Below are positions 27,104 through 35,877 of a stretch of 64,000 nt of DNA, piece after piece. The notes beneath the pieces are model-generated. The model did no database searches. It was not told the DNA's origin and saw only the letters and a list, made by a program, of their open reading frames with translations. Position numbers and translations under genes: made by a program. Each line of letters starts with the position of its first letter. Within the stretch, counting starts at the first letter, position 1. Source of the stretch: JAKFDI01 sp044508835 (GTDB taxonomy: Bacteria > Pseudomonadota > Gammaproteobacteria > Burkholderiales > Burkholderiaceae_C); NCBI GenBank assembly GCA_044508835.1, contig JBIQHD010000007.1, forward strand, positions 1 through 64,000, given 5' to 3'.

Positions 27104-27637
27104 CTACTGGCGCGCGAGCGGACGTACCCCCGGCGGCGGCGCGCCGGGCGCGGGCGCCGGGCCGGGGCCGGTCAGGCGGGCCGGCGGCGGCAGCGTGCCG
27201 GTGGCCGTCACGGGAAGCGGCGGCAATTCGAGCGTGGCCACCGCCGGGCCGCCGGCCGGGCCGATGACGGCGCTGCGCAGGCTCACCGACTGCAGCACGA
27301 GCTGGTCGTCCAGGGGCGCGCCGACGGCGAAGGCGCGCGGCAGCTTGCCGTCCACGGTGATGAGGGCGAAGCCCTGGGCGGCCGGCGGCTTGGCGGCCAT
27401 CAGGCCGGTGAGCTTGAAGCGGGCGGCGATCTCCGGGGGCGGCGCGGCGGCCGCGGCCACGGCGGCGGGCGCGGCGCCGATCACGCGGGCCAGGTCGCCC
27501 TGCGCCGCCAGCTCCATCGCGACGGGCACGGCGTGCGTCGGCGCCCGCGGCGAGCTGGCCGCCAGGCGCGTGCCCCAGAAGGCGAGGCTCGCGGCCACCA
27601 CGGCCCAGATGACAAACGCGGAGAAACGTGCCGGCAT
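27104..27637 (-). CDS. gspC: Type II secretion protein GspC (short form)
   Basis: 177 residues from the ATG at 27637; a GTG at 27655 would add six. A membrane helix at about residues 5-25 (FSAFVIWAVVAASLAFWG) precedes a Pro/Ala linker and an HR domain: RFKLTGLMAAKPPAAQGFAL, ITVDGKLPRAFAVG. No PDZ domain; the C-terminus is Pro-rich. GspC links the inner-membrane platform to the GspD secretin. It is divergent from gspG with only about 60 bp between starts, so the promoters must be shared or overlapping. Confidence 0.85.
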   Translation of the reverse strand: MPARFSAFVIWAVVAASLAFWGTRLAASSPRAPTHAVPVAMELAAQGDLARVIGAAPAAVAAAAAPPPEIAARFKLTGLMAAKPPAAQGFALITVDGKLPRAFAVGAPLDDQLVLQSVSLRSAVIGPAGGPAVATLELPPLPVTATGTLPPPARLTGPGPAPAPGAPPPGVRPLARQ

Positions 27638-27697
27638 GCGGCGATTATCATTCACCGCCCTCGATGCGGCATGCCCGCCGCCGACCGGAAACCACCC

Positions 27698-28126
27698 ATG
27701 ACGAGAACCCTGAAACGGCGCCCACGCGGCTTCACGCTGATCGAATTGATGGTCGTGCTGGTGATCATCGGCGTGCTGGCCGCGCTGATCGCCCCCAATG
27801 TGCTCGAGCGCGCCGACGACGCCCGCGTGACCGCCGCGCGCACCGACGTCAACAACCTCATGCAGGCGCTCAAGCTGTACCGGCTCGACAACCTACGCTA
27901 CCCGAGCAACGAGCAGGGCCTGCAGGCCCTGGTCGCCAAGCCCACCGTCGGCGCGATCCCGCCGAACTGGAAGCCGTATCTCGACAAGCTGCCCAACGAC
28001 CCCTGGGGCCAGCCCTACCAGTACGCCAACCCGGGCGTGAAGGGCGAGATCGACGTCTACAGCTACGGCGCCGACGGCACCGTGGGCGGCGAGGGCAGGA
28101 ACGCCGACATCGGCTCGTGGCAGTAG
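27698..28126 (+). CDS. gspG: Type II secretion major pseudopilin GspG
   Basis: 142 residues from the ATG at 27698. Prepilin motif RPRGFTLIELMVVLVIIGVL with Gly at -1 and Glu5; then ARTDVNNLMQALKLYRLDN, RYPSNEQGLQAL and NDPWGQPYQY, and a C-terminal SYGADGTVGGEGRNADIGSW with the Ca-binding acidic loop typical of GspG. It builds the pseudopilus after cleavage by a prepilin peptidase encoded elsewhere. First gene of the plus-strand gsp run. Confidence 0.97.
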   Translation: MTRTLKRRPRGFTLIELMVVLVIIGVLAALIAPNVLERADDARVTAARTDVNNLMQALKLYRLDNLRYPSNEQGLQALVAKPTVGAIPPNWKPYLDKLPNDPWGQPYQYANPGVKGEIDVYSYGADGTVGGEGRNADIGSWQ

Positions 28127-28148
28127 CCATGTCCGCACGCGGGCGCCC

Positions 28149-28604
28149 ATGAACGCCCCGGGGCCCGTGAAGCGCCGCGGCCGGGGCTTCACGCTGATCG
28201 AGCTGATGGTCGTGGTGGCGCTGATCGCCATCGCCTCCGCGGCCGCGACCCTGGCCCTGCGCGACCCGAGCGCCACGCAGCTCGAACGGGAGGCGGCCCG
28301 CCTGGCGGCATTGCTCGAATCGGCCCGCGCCGAAGCGCGCGCCTCCGGCCTGGCAGTGCGCTGGGAGCCGCGCCCGGCCGAGGCCGACGCCGCCGGCTTC
28401 CGCTTCATCGGCCTGCCCCCCTCGACGAAGCTGCCGCAGCGCTGGCTCGCCGGCGGCGTGAGCGCCGAAGTGGTGGGCGCGCGCGCCGTGGTGCTCGGCC
28501 CCGAGCCGATGATCGGCGCCCAGCGCATCGTGCTGAGCCTCGAGGACCGGCGGCTCGCGCTCGCCACCGACGGGCTTGGCGCCTTCGTGGTGGACGCGCC
28601 ATGA
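28149..28604 (+). CDS. gspH: Type II secretion minor pseudopilin GspH
   Basis: 151 residues. Prepilin signal RGRGFTLIELMVVVALIAIA; the helix continues with LEREAARLAALLESARAEAR, and LAVRWEPRPAEADAAGFRFI is the GspH core. 22 bp after gspG; its stop overlaps the gspI start. Confidence 0.92.
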   Translation: MNAPGPVKRRGRGFTLIELMVVVALIAIASAAATLALRDPSATQLEREAARLAALLESARAEARASGLAVRWEPRPAEADAAGFRFIGLPPSTKLPQRWLAGGVSAEVVGARAVVLGPEPMIGAQRIVLSLEDRRLALATDGLGAFVVDAP

Positions 28605-28996
28605 GGAAGGGGGCACCCGTGAGCACGCGGCGCGGCCTGCACAAGGGCTTCACGCTGATCGAGGTGCTGGTCGCGCTCGCGATCGTGGCCGTGACGCTGG
28701 GCGCGGGCATCAAGGCGGCCGGGGCGCTGGCGGGCAACGCCGAGCGCATGACCGAGATCACCGAGGCGCAGTGGTGCGCCGACAACCAGCTCACCGCGCT
28801 GCGCCTGCCCGTGCAGCGGCAGCTGCCCGGCGTGGGGGACTCCGAGTTCACCTGCACGCAGCTCGGGCGCGTGTTCCGCGGCCGGCTGCAGGTGCGGCCG
28901 ACGCCGAACCCGAACTTCCGCCGCGTCGACGCGCAGATGTTCGACGAGGCCGGCCGGCCGGTGCTCAACCTGTCGACGGTGGTGTCGCGGTGGTGA
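28601..28996 (+). CDS. gspI: Type II secretion minor pseudopilin GspI
   Basis: 131 residues. Prepilin signal HKGFTLIEVLVALAIVAVTL, then AEAQWCADNQL-like GspI core (ITEAQWCADNQLTALRL). The start overlaps gspH by ATGA; Met at codon 1 and a GTG at codon 7 are both possible. It forms the pseudopilus tip with GspJ and GspK. Confidence 0.92.
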   Translation: MRKGAPVSTRRGLHKGFTLIEVLVALAIVAVTLGAGIKAAGALAGNAERMTEITEAQWCADNQLTALRLPVQRQLPGVGDSEFTCTQLGRVFRGRLQVRPTPNPNFRRVDAQMFDEAGRPVLNLSTVVSRW

Positions 28997-29625
28997 CGAT
29001 GCGGCGCGCGCGCGGCTTCACGCTCATCGAGGTGCTGGTCGCGATGGCGATCATGGCGGTCCTCGCCGTGATGGCGTGGCAGGGCGTGGACGGCATCATG
29101 CGCACCCGCGATGCCAGCCAGGCCCGGCTCGACCAGACCCTGCGCCTGGGCACCGTGGTCGCGCAGTGGGAGCACGACCTCGCGGCGCTGCAGGACACCC
29201 GCACCCTGCCCAGTGCACTGGCCTTCGACGGCGCCAGCCTGCGCCTGACGCGTCGCACCGAGAGCGGCATGCAGCTCGTGGTGTGGTCGCTGCGCCCGGG
29301 CGCGGGCGGGGGCGCGGGCGTGCTGCAGCGCTGGGCCGGCCCGCCGGTCACCGGCGTCGACGAGCTGCAGGAGATCTGGATGCGCTCGCAGCAGTTCCAG
29401 GGCAACGAGCCGGGCCAGGTCAATACGCTGACCGGCGTCGCGGCCTGGCAGCTCTACTGCCACCAGGGCACGAGCTGGGCGAACTGCCAGTCCACCGGCA
29501 ACGTGCAGGACGATGCCCGCGTCGCCCTGCCGCGCGGGCTGCGGCTCGTCCTCTCGTTCGCCGACGGCAGCGGGCTCACCGGCGAGCTGACGCGCGACGT
29601 GGCGCTGCCGCCGTCCTTCCAATGA
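28993..29625 (+). CDS. gspJ: Type II secretion minor pseudopilin GspJ
   Basis: 210 residues from a GTG at 28993 that overlaps the gspI stop; an ATG two codons later (28999) is the alternative. Prepilin signal RARGFTLIEVLVAMAIMAVL, then WQGVDGIMRTRDA and VVAQWEHDLAAL typical of GspJ. The stop overlaps the gspK ATG. Confidence 0.93.
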   Translation: MTMRRARGFTLIEVLVAMAIMAVLAVMAWQGVDGIMRTRDASQARLDQTLRLGTVVAQWEHDLAALQDTRTLPSALAFDGASLRLTRRTESGMQLVVWSLRPGAGGGAGVLQRWAGPPVTGVDELQEIWMRSQQFQGNEPGQVNTLTGVAAWQLYCHQGTSWANCQSTGNVQDDARVALPRGLRLVLSFADGSGLTGELTRDVALPPSFQ

Positions 29626-30596
29626 CGAAGCGACAGGCACAAGGCGGCGCGGCCCTGCTGATGGCGATGATGATCGTCGCCCTCATCGCCACCGCGGCCG
29701 CGGCGATGGTCTGGCAGCAGTGGCGGGCGGTGCAGGTCGAGTCGGCCGAGCGCGCGCGCGCCCAGGCGGCATGGATCCTCAACGGCGCACTCGACTGGGG
29801 CCGCATGATCCTGCGCGAGGACGGCCGCTCCGGCGGCGCCGACCACCTCGGCGAGCCCTGGGCGCTGCCACTGGCGGAGGCGCGCCTGTCCACCTTTCTC
29901 GCCGTCGACGACGCCCACATGGACGATGCGCCGGAGGCCTTTCTCTCCGGCCGCATCGTCGACGCGCAGTCGAAATACAACCTGCGGCGGCTCTACGGCG
30001 ACGACGGCCAGCCGAACACGAGCGAGATACAGGCCTTCGGCCAGCTGCTCGCCTCGCTCGGGCTCGAGTCGGCGCTGGCGGAGCGCATCGCCACGGGCCT
30101 GCGCCAGGCGGCGCGGGACACCGCCGCCACGGGCACGGCGGCCGGCCAGACCGCCCCTGCGTCGGGCTCGCCGATCCCGCTGATGCCCCAGTCGGTCGAC
30201 CAGCTCGGCTGGCTCGGCGTCGATGCCGAGTCGATCCAGCGCATGGCGCCGTACGTCGTGCTGCTGCCCGTGGCGAAGCCGGTCAACCTGAACACCGCCC
30301 CGCGCGAAGTGCTCATGGCGGCCATCGACAAGCTGGACGCCGGCAGCGCCGAGCGGCTGATCCAGGCGCGCCAGCGCGCGCCGTTCCGCGACCTCGAGGC
30401 GGTGCGGGCGCTGCTGCCGGGCGTCACCATTGACGAGGGCCGCGCCTACATTTCGTCGAGCTACTTCGAACTGCACGGCCGTCTGCGGCTCGAGGACCGC
30501 ATCCTCGACGAGGTGTGGCTGGTGCAGCGCAACGGCAGCAACGTGGTGGCGCTGCAGCGCCGCCGGGCGAACAGCCGCGAGGCGGCGGGTGGATAG
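29622..30596 (+). CDS. gspK: Type II secretion minor pseudopilin GspK
   Basis: 324 residues from the ATG at 29622. Large pseudopilin: hydrophobic start GGAALLMAMMIVALIATAAA in which the usual Glu5 is absent, as is normal for GspK; then WILNGALDWGRMILRED, DAQSKYNLRRLYGDDG, and an SAM-like helix-hairpin region LNTAPREVLMAAIDKLD. Caps the pseudopilus. Confidence 0.94.
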   Translation: MTKRQAQGGAALLMAMMIVALIATAAAAMVWQQWRAVQVESAERARAQAAWILNGALDWGRMILREDGRSGGADHLGEPWALPLAEARLSTFLAVDDAHMDDAPEAFLSGRIVDAQSKYNLRRLYGDDGQPNTSEIQAFGQLLASLGLESALAERIATGLRQAARDTAATGTAAGQTAPASGSPIPLMPQSVDQLGWLGVDAESIQRMAPYVVLLPVAKPVNLNTAPREVLMAAIDKLDAGSAERLIQARQRAPFRDLEAVRALLPGVTIDEGRAYISSSYFELHGRLRLEDRILDEVWLVQRNGSNVVALQRRRANSREAAGG

Positions 30597-30669
30597 CGAC
30601 TCCTGCGAGCCGACTGCAACAACGTGGTCCAAGTCCTTGATTTGACGATGATTCGCCGCCACCCCTCCC

Positions 30670-30675
30670 TACAAT
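30670..30675 (+). promoter_or_regulatory. -10 element upstream of gspL
   Basis: TACAAT 25 bp before the gspL ATG in the 104-bp gspK-gspL gap. A TTGACG at 30642 lies too far away (22-bp spacing) to be a good -35. It suggests gspLMNDEF can be transcribed separately from gspGHIJK. Confidence 0.4.
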
Positions 30676-30700
30676 CGCGCTAGCTTCGCCTGCCATCCGC

Positions 30701-31963
30701 ATGTCCACCCTCGTCATCCAGATCCCTTCCCGGCGCCGCCTGCGCGCGGGCGGTTTGGGCGCCCTGCCGGCGGCGGAGGCCGAGGCGCCGCCCGACTACG
30801 TCCATGCGCTCTCGCCCGACGGGCTGGCGCTCGGCGTGCACGGGCAGGCGGCCGCGGCGGCGCTGCCGCAGGCCGACACGGTGGTCGCGGTGCTGGCCGA
30901 TGCCGACGTCTCCTGGCACCGCGTCACCCTGCCCAAGGCGCCGGCGAACCGGCTGCGCGCGGCCATCGTCGGCGTGCTCGAGGACGCCCTGCTCGAAGAC
31001 GCGGAGGCCCTCCATTTCGCCGTCGAGCCGCAGGCCGTGGCTGGCCAGCCGACGTGGATCGCGGCCGTCAACCGCGCCTGGCTGCGCGGCGAGCTGGCGC
31101 GGCTGCAGAAGGCGCGGGTGTTCGTCGACCGCGTCGTGCCGGCGTCGTGGCCCGACGACCCGCCGCACGGCCACTTCGCCGAGAGCGGCGACCAGGCCGA
31201 GGCCGGCGACGTGTCGCTGACCTGGTCGCATGCCGACGGCGTGGCCACGATGCGCCTGGGCGGCCTGGCGCGCGCGCTGGTGCCGCAGCCGGCGCCGGCG
31301 GGCACGCGCTGGAGCGCGACGCCGGGCGCGGCCACCGCGGCCGAGCGCTGGCTCGGCGCGCCCGTGGCGGTGATGCCGCCGGCGCAGCGCCTGCTGCAGT
31401 CGGCACGCACGCTGTGGAACCTGCGCCAGTTCGACCTCGCCCGGCGCAGCCGCGGCAGCCGGGCCGTGATGGACGCGCTGCGCCGCATGGCGGGCCGCGA
31501 ATGGCGCCCGGTGCGCATCGGGCTGGCGGCGCTGGTGGCGGCGCACGTCGTCGGGCTCAACCTGTGGGCGCTGCACCTGCGCGGCGCCGTCGACGAACGC
31601 CGCGCCGCGGCCGAATCGGTGGTGAAGGCCACCTTCCCGCGGGTGAACGAGAACGACATCAAGCGCGCCATGCGCCTGGTCATGCAGCGCGAGGTCGACG
31701 CGCTGCGGCTGGCCGCCGGCAAGCCGGCTGAGGCCGACTTCGAGCCGATGCTGCAGGCCGCGGCGCTGGCCTGGCCGAGCGACCAGCCGCCGGCCGACAG
31801 CCTGCGCTACGAGCCGGGCAAGCTCACCCTCGGCGTGCCGCGCTGGGGCGAGCCGCAGATCGCGCAGTTCGGCAGCACGCTGCGCCCGCTCGGCTGGCGG
31901 GTGGACGCGGGCAGCGACGGGCGCGTGTCGCTCACGCGATCGGCCGAAGGAGGTGCGCGATGA
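30701..31963 (+). CDS. gspL: Type II secretion inner-membrane protein GspL
   Basis: 420 residues. N-terminal actin-like cytoplasmic domain that binds GspE (STLVIQIPSRRRL; TVVAVLADADVSWHRVTLP), one TM helix at about residues 268-292 (IGLAALVAAHVVGLNLWAL), and a small periplasmic ferredoxin-like domain. The stop lies inside an ATGA that opens the small ORF in the following repeat. Confidence 0.93.
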   Translation: MSTLVIQIPSRRRLRAGGLGALPAAEAEAPPDYVHALSPDGLALGVHGQAAAAALPQADTVVAVLADADVSWHRVTLPKAPANRLRAAIVGVLEDALLEDAEALHFAVEPQAVAGQPTWIAAVNRAWLRGELARLQKARVFVDRVVPASWPDDPPHGHFAESGDQAEAGDVSLTWSHADGVATMRLGGLARALVPQPAPAGTRWSATPGAATAAERWLGAPVAVMPPAQRLLQSARTLWNLRQFDLARRSRGSRAVMDALRRMAGREWRPVRIGLAALVAAHVVGLNLWALHLRGAVDERRAAAESVVKATFPRVNENDIKRAMRLVMQREVDALRLAAGKPAEADFEPMLQAAALAWPSDQPPADSLRYEPGKLTLGVPRWGEPQIAQFGSTLRPLGWRVDAGSDGRVSLTRSAEGGAR

Positions 31964-32136
31964 CGTCGCGGGCCGAGCGCCGGGCCGCCCCCAAGCCGGC
32001 CCGCATCCCCTCGGGGGCTGAGCCCGGACGTGAACAGTCCAGTGGACTGTTCACGCCTGGCGAAGGGCTGGCCCTCCCGGCCCAGCGCGGTCTGCAAGAC
32101 CGGCCGACGTACTCGTCGGACGAGGGGCGCACATGA
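31960..32136 (+). CDS. Small ORF spanning the gspL-gspM repeat
   Basis: 58 codons from an ATG overlapping the gspL stop (ATGA) to a TGA overlapping the gspM ATG (ATGA). A near-perfect Shine-Dalgarno AAGGAGGTG (31947-31955) precedes it. The product is hydrophilic and Arg/Pro/Ser rich with no recognisable domain; its sequence is largely dictated by the palindromic repeat. It is probably not a functional protein. It may be a translated spacer that keeps ribosomes moving from gspL to gspM after a repeat inserted in what was once a direct overlap. Confidence 0.35.
   Translation: MTSRAERRAAPKPARIPSGAEPGREQSSGLFTPGEGLALPAQRGLQDRPTYSSDEGRT
32005..32055. repeat. Palindromic repeat inserted in the gsp operon
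   Basis: Contains the CCCCTCGGGGGCTGAG core (32007-32022) and a perfect 13-bp inverted repeat, CGTGAACAGTCCA (32029-32041) and TGGACTGTTCACG (32043-32055), around a single base. The core is shared with 2889-2901 and, inverted, 13077-13092. The full insert may extend over most of 31975-32120. Confidence 0.75.
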
Positions 32137-32648
32137 GCACCAGCCCGATGCCGGTGGCCGCGCAGATCGGCGGGATGAAGGCGCAGCTGCGCGAGCGCTA
32201 CCGCGCCCTGGCGCCGCGCGAGCGGCTGCTGGTGGCCGCGGCCGCGGCGGTGCTGCTGCTCTATGCGGCGTGGAGCGTGGCGGTGCTGCCCGCGCTGCGC
32301 ACGGTGCGCGAAGCGCCGGCCACCCTCGACGCGCTCGAAGCGCAGCTGCAGGACATCCAGCGCCTGGCCGGCGAGGCGCGCGGCCTGCGCACCGCCACGC
32401 CGGTGGCGCCCGCGCAGGCCGGCGCCGCGCTGCGCGCCGCCACCGACCGGCTGGGCGGCGCGGGGCGCCTCACGCTGCTGGCCGACCGGGCCACACTCGC
32501 GCTCACCAACGTCAATGGCGAGGCGCTGCAGTCGTGGCTCAACGAGGCGCGCACGGCGGCGCGCGCGCGGGTGGTCGACGTGCAGCTCACGCGCAACGCA
32601 CAGGGTTTCAGCGGCAGCATCGTCGCCAGCTTCGGGGAACGGCCATGA
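32133..32648 (+). CDS. gspM: Type II secretion inner-membrane protein GspM
   Basis: 171 residues. Cytoplasmic N-terminus with RERYRALAPRERLLVAAAAA, TM helix about residues 32-52, then coiled coil and a small ferredoxin-like domain (RLTLLADRATLALTNVNGEA). Partner of GspL. A GAGGGG ribosome site lies upstream; the stop overlaps gspN. Confidence 0.92.
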   Translation: MSTSPMPVAAQIGGMKAQLRERYRALAPRERLLVAAAAAVLLLYAAWSVAVLPALRTVREAPATLDALEAQLQDIQRLAGEARGLRTATPVAPAQAGAALRAATDRLGGAGRLTLLADRATLALTNVNGEALQSWLNEARTAARARVVDVQLTRNAQGFSGSIVASFGERP

Positions 32649-33556
32649 CGATCGCGCTGCTGCGCCGGGACAAGGGCAAGCGCCCGCGCCGCGGCTGGAC
32701 GAACACGGTGGCCGCGACCGGCTGGGCCGAATCCACGCAGGCCGAGGTGCAGTGGGGGCGCTCGCGCGGCGCGGCCCTGCGCTGGGCCGTGGCCGGCGCG
32801 GTCGTCGGCCTGGTCGTGGGCGTGATCGCCTTCGCGCCCGCGGCCTGGCTCGCCAACGCCGTCGACTCGGCCACCGGCGGACGGCTGCTGCTGGCCGACG
32901 CGCGCGGCACGGTCTGGTCGGGCAGCGCCGCGATCGTGCTCACCGGCGGCCCCGACAGCCGCGACGCCAGCTCGCTGCCCGGGCGCCTGTCATGGACGGC
33001 CGGGCTCGACGGCCTGGCGTTCCGCGTCCGCCTGCAGCACGCCTGCTGCCTGAACGGCACGGTGAGCCTGCTCGTGCGGCCCGGCCTCGGCCGCCTGAGC
33101 GCCGCGCTGGTGCCGCCGGCGGACGGCGGGGTGGGCCAGTGGCCGAGCGCCTGGCTGGCCGGGCTCGGCACGCCCTTCAACTCGCTGCAGCTCGGCGGCG
33201 CGATGCGCGTGGTCTCGCGCGGGCTGGCCTTCGAGACGGTGCAGGGCCGCTGGATCATGCAGGGCCGCGCCGACCTGGAACTGCTGGGCGTGTCGTCGCG
33301 CATCTCGACCCTGCCGACGCTCGGCACCTACCGCCTCACGCTCGCCGCCGACGGCGCCAACCCCGGCACCGCGACGCTCTCGCTCGCCACGCTGGACGGC
33401 GCGCTGCAGCTCAGCGGCGCGGGCAGCTGGAGCGCCGCGGGCGTGCGCTTTCGCGGCGAGGGCCGCGCGGCGCCGGGAAACGAAGCCGCGCTGTCCAATC
33501 TCTTGAACATCATCGGGCGGCGCGACGGCGCACGCACCGTCATTTCGATCGGGTGA
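32645..33556 (+). CDS. gspN: Type II secretion protein GspN
   Basis: 303 residues from the ATG at 32645 (ATGA overlap with gspM). One TM helix at about residues 48-72, then a beta-rich periplasmic domain: LLADARGTVWSGSAAIVLTG and LPGRLSWTAG are typical of the GspN/T2SSN family. An accessory component found in Xanthomonas- and Burkholderia-type T2SS. Three bases separate it from gspD. Confidence 0.9.
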   Translation: MTIALLRRDKGKRPRRGWTNTVAATGWAESTQAEVQWGRSRGAALRWAVAGAVVGLVVGVIAFAPAAWLANAVDSATGGRLLLADARGTVWSGSAAIVLTGGPDSRDASSLPGRLSWTAGLDGLAFRVRLQHACCLNGTVSLLVRPGLGRLSAALVPPADGGVGQWPSAWLAGLGTPFNSLQLGGAMRVVSRGLAFETVQGRWIMQGRADLELLGVSSRISTLPTLGTYRLTLAADGANPGTATLSLATLDGALQLSGAGSWSAAGVRFRGEGRAAPGNEAALSNLLNIIGRRDGARTVISIG

Positions 33557-33559
33557 CCC

Positions 33560-35860
33560 ATGACTGAACGCCATTCGCAGACGAGCCCCCGGCGCGCCCC
33601 CCGCCTGGCGGCGCGCGCGGCCGCGTGCGTGCTCGGCGCCGCACTGGCCGCGCCGCCGGCGGCGCTGGCGCAACCGGCCGGCGCCCGCTCCGGCGAGGGC
33701 GAGCCCGTGACGCTGAACTTCGTCGACGCGCAGATCGACGGCGTGGCGCGCGCGATGGGCGCCATCCTGAAGCAGCAGTTCGTGGTCGACCCGCGGGTGA
33801 AGGGCACGATCACGCTGTACAGCGAGCAGCCGCTGTCGCCGCGCGAGGCCTACCGCACCTTCCTGTCGGAGCTGCGCGGGCTCGGCTTCACCGTGGTGGA
33901 GGTCAGCGGCCTCTACAAGATCGTGCCCGAGGCCGACGCCAAGCTGCAGGCCGGCACGGTGTCGATCGGCGGCGTGTCGCGCCGCGGCGACCAGGTGATC
34001 ACGCAGATCTTCAAGCTCGACCACGAGAACGCCAACAGCCTGGTGCCGGTGCTGCGCCCGCTGATCAGCCCGAACAACACCATCAACGCCAACCCGGGCA
34101 GCAACTCGCTGGTCATCACCGACTACGCCGACAACCTGCAGCGCATCGCCAAGATCATCGCGGCCATGGACACGCCGGCCAGCAGCGGCGTCGAGGTCGT
34201 CGCGCTGAAGCACGCCGTCGCCTCGGACGTGGCCGCGCTGGTGCAGCGGGTGCTGCAGGGCGGCGGCGCGGCGCCGGGGGTGCCGGGCACGCCGGCCGCA
34301 GCCGTCGCCGCGGCGGCCGACGCGCCCTCGGTGGTGGTCGACTCGCGCAACAACGCGCTGCTCGTGCGCGCCGGCAGCCCCACGCGCATGGCCTCGATCC
34401 GCGAGCTGATCGACCGGCTCGACCGGCCCATCGGCGGCAACAGCCAGCTCGGCAACATCTGGGTGGTGCACCTGAAGAACGCCGACGCGGTGCGGCTGGC
34501 CGCGGTGCTGCGCGCGGCCTTCGCGGCCGGCGGCGATTCGTCGAGCCCGTTCGGCGGCGGCGGCAGCCTCGGCGCCGGCAGCTCGAGCCAGGCGTCGCCC
34601 CTCAACGCCAGCCTGCAGAACGCGCAGGGCGGCACCGGCGTGGGCATGTCGGCCCAGGCCGCCGCGCCCGTCACGCCGACGGCGGCGCCGTCCACCGGCG
34701 GCTTCGTGCAGGCCGATCCCTCCACCAACTCGCTCATCATCACCGCCGCCGAGCCGATGTACCGGCAGCTGCGCGCGGTGATCGACCAGCTCGACTCGCG
34801 CCGGGCGCAGGTCTACATCGAGAGCATGATCGTCGAGGTATCGGGCGACAACGCGGCCGACTTCGGCTTCCAGTGGCAGGGGCTGCTCGGCAGCAAGGGC
34901 GACAAGAACATCATCGGCGCCGGCACCAACTTCACCGGCCCGGGCGGCACCGGCAACATCATCGACATCTCGGTCGGCGCGGCCACCGGCCAGGTGTCGA
35001 TCGGCGAAGGGTTGAACATCGGCCTGGTGCGCAACTTCGGCGGCACCTACGCGCTGGCGTCGATCGCGCGCATCCTGCAGAGCCAGACCAACACCAACAT
35101 CGTCTCCACGCCGAACCTGATCACGCTCGACAACGAGGAAGCCAAGATCATCGTCGGCAGCAACGTGCCCTTCGTCACCGGCCAGTTCACCAACACCGGC
35201 ACCGGCACGACCAACCCGTTCCAGACCATCGAGCGCAAGGACGTGGGCATCACGCTGCGCATCAAGCCGCAGATCGGCGAGGACGGCTCGGTGCGCATGA
35301 CGATCTTCCAGGAGTCGTCGAGCCTGTCCGACCAGGTGGCGCCGGGCACGAGCAACGCCGGGCCGTCAACCAACAAGCGCTCGATCGAGTCGACCGTGGT
35401 GGTGGACGACGGCCAGATCATCGTGCTGGGCGGGCTGATCGAGGACCGCTACACCGAGAACAACTCCAAGGTGCCGCTGCTGGGCGACGTGCCGGGCCTC
35501 GGGGCGCTGTTCCGCAGCGAGAACCGCACCAAGACGCGCACCAACCTGATGGTCTTCCTGCGCCCGGTGATCATGCGCGACGGCGACGTGAGCAACCGCC
35601 TGTCGCTCGACCGCTACGAGATCATCCGCGGCCACCAGCAGTCGGCGCAGCCGCGCCCGAGCGTGCTGGTGCCGATCAACGAGGCGCCGCTGCTGCCGCC
35701 GCTGCCGGCGGTGGAGCAGTCGACGCAGCCGCTGGCGGTGCCGCCGTCTTCGCCGGGCACCACGCCGCCGCGCGAGCCGGCGCCCGCACCCGCCGCGCCG
35801 CCGCCGGCGCCGGCCTGGACGCCGCCGCCGCCCATCCCCGGCGTGCTGCTGCCCGACTGA
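33560..35860 (+). CDS. gspD: Type II secretion secretin GspD
   Basis: 766 residues. Signal peptide ending PPAALAQ; N0 domain (VTLNFVDAQIDGVARAMGAI), N1-N3 with IVPEADAKLQAG, NSLVITDYADNLQRIAKII and a Ser/Gly/Gln-rich insertion in N3 (about residues 325-385), then the secretin core with VPFVTGQFTNTGTG and SKVPLLGDVPGLGALF. A long Pro/Ala tail (from about 715) replaces the S domain, so its pilotin requirement is unclear. Forms the outer-membrane channel of the T2SS. Confidence 0.97.
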   Translation: MTERHSQTSPRRAPRLAARAAACVLGAALAAPPAALAQPAGARSGEGEPVTLNFVDAQIDGVARAMGAILKQQFVVDPRVKGTITLYSEQPLSPREAYRTFLSELRGLGFTVVEVSGLYKIVPEADAKLQAGTVSIGGVSRRGDQVITQIFKLDHENANSLVPVLRPLISPNNTINANPGSNSLVITDYADNLQRIAKIIAAMDTPASSGVEVVALKHAVASDVAALVQRVLQGGGAAPGVPGTPAAAVAAAADAPSVVVDSRNNALLVRAGSPTRMASIRELIDRLDRPIGGNSQLGNIWVVHLKNADAVRLAAVLRAAFAAGGDSSSPFGGGGSLGAGSSSQASPLNASLQNAQGGTGVGMSAQAAAPVTPTAAPSTGGFVQADPSTNSLIITAAEPMYRQLRAVIDQLDSRRAQVYIESMIVEVSGDNAADFGFQWQGLLGSKGDKNIIGAGTNFTGPGGTGNIIDISVGAATGQVSIGEGLNIGLVRNFGGTYALASIARILQSQTNTNIVSTPNLITLDNEEAKIIVGSNVPFVTGQFTNTGTGTTNPFQTIERKDVGITLRIKPQIGEDGSVRMTIFQESSSLSDQVAPGTSNAGPSTNKRSIESTVVVDDGQIIVLGGLIEDRYTENNSKVPLLGDVPGLGALFRSENRTKTRTNLMVFLRPVIMRDGDVSNRLSLDRYEIIRGHQQSAQPRPSVLVPINEAPLLPPLPAVEQSTQPLAVPPSSPGTTPPREPAPAPAAPPPAPAWTPPPPIPGVLLPD

Positions 35861-35877
35861 CGCGCGACGCGAACGCC

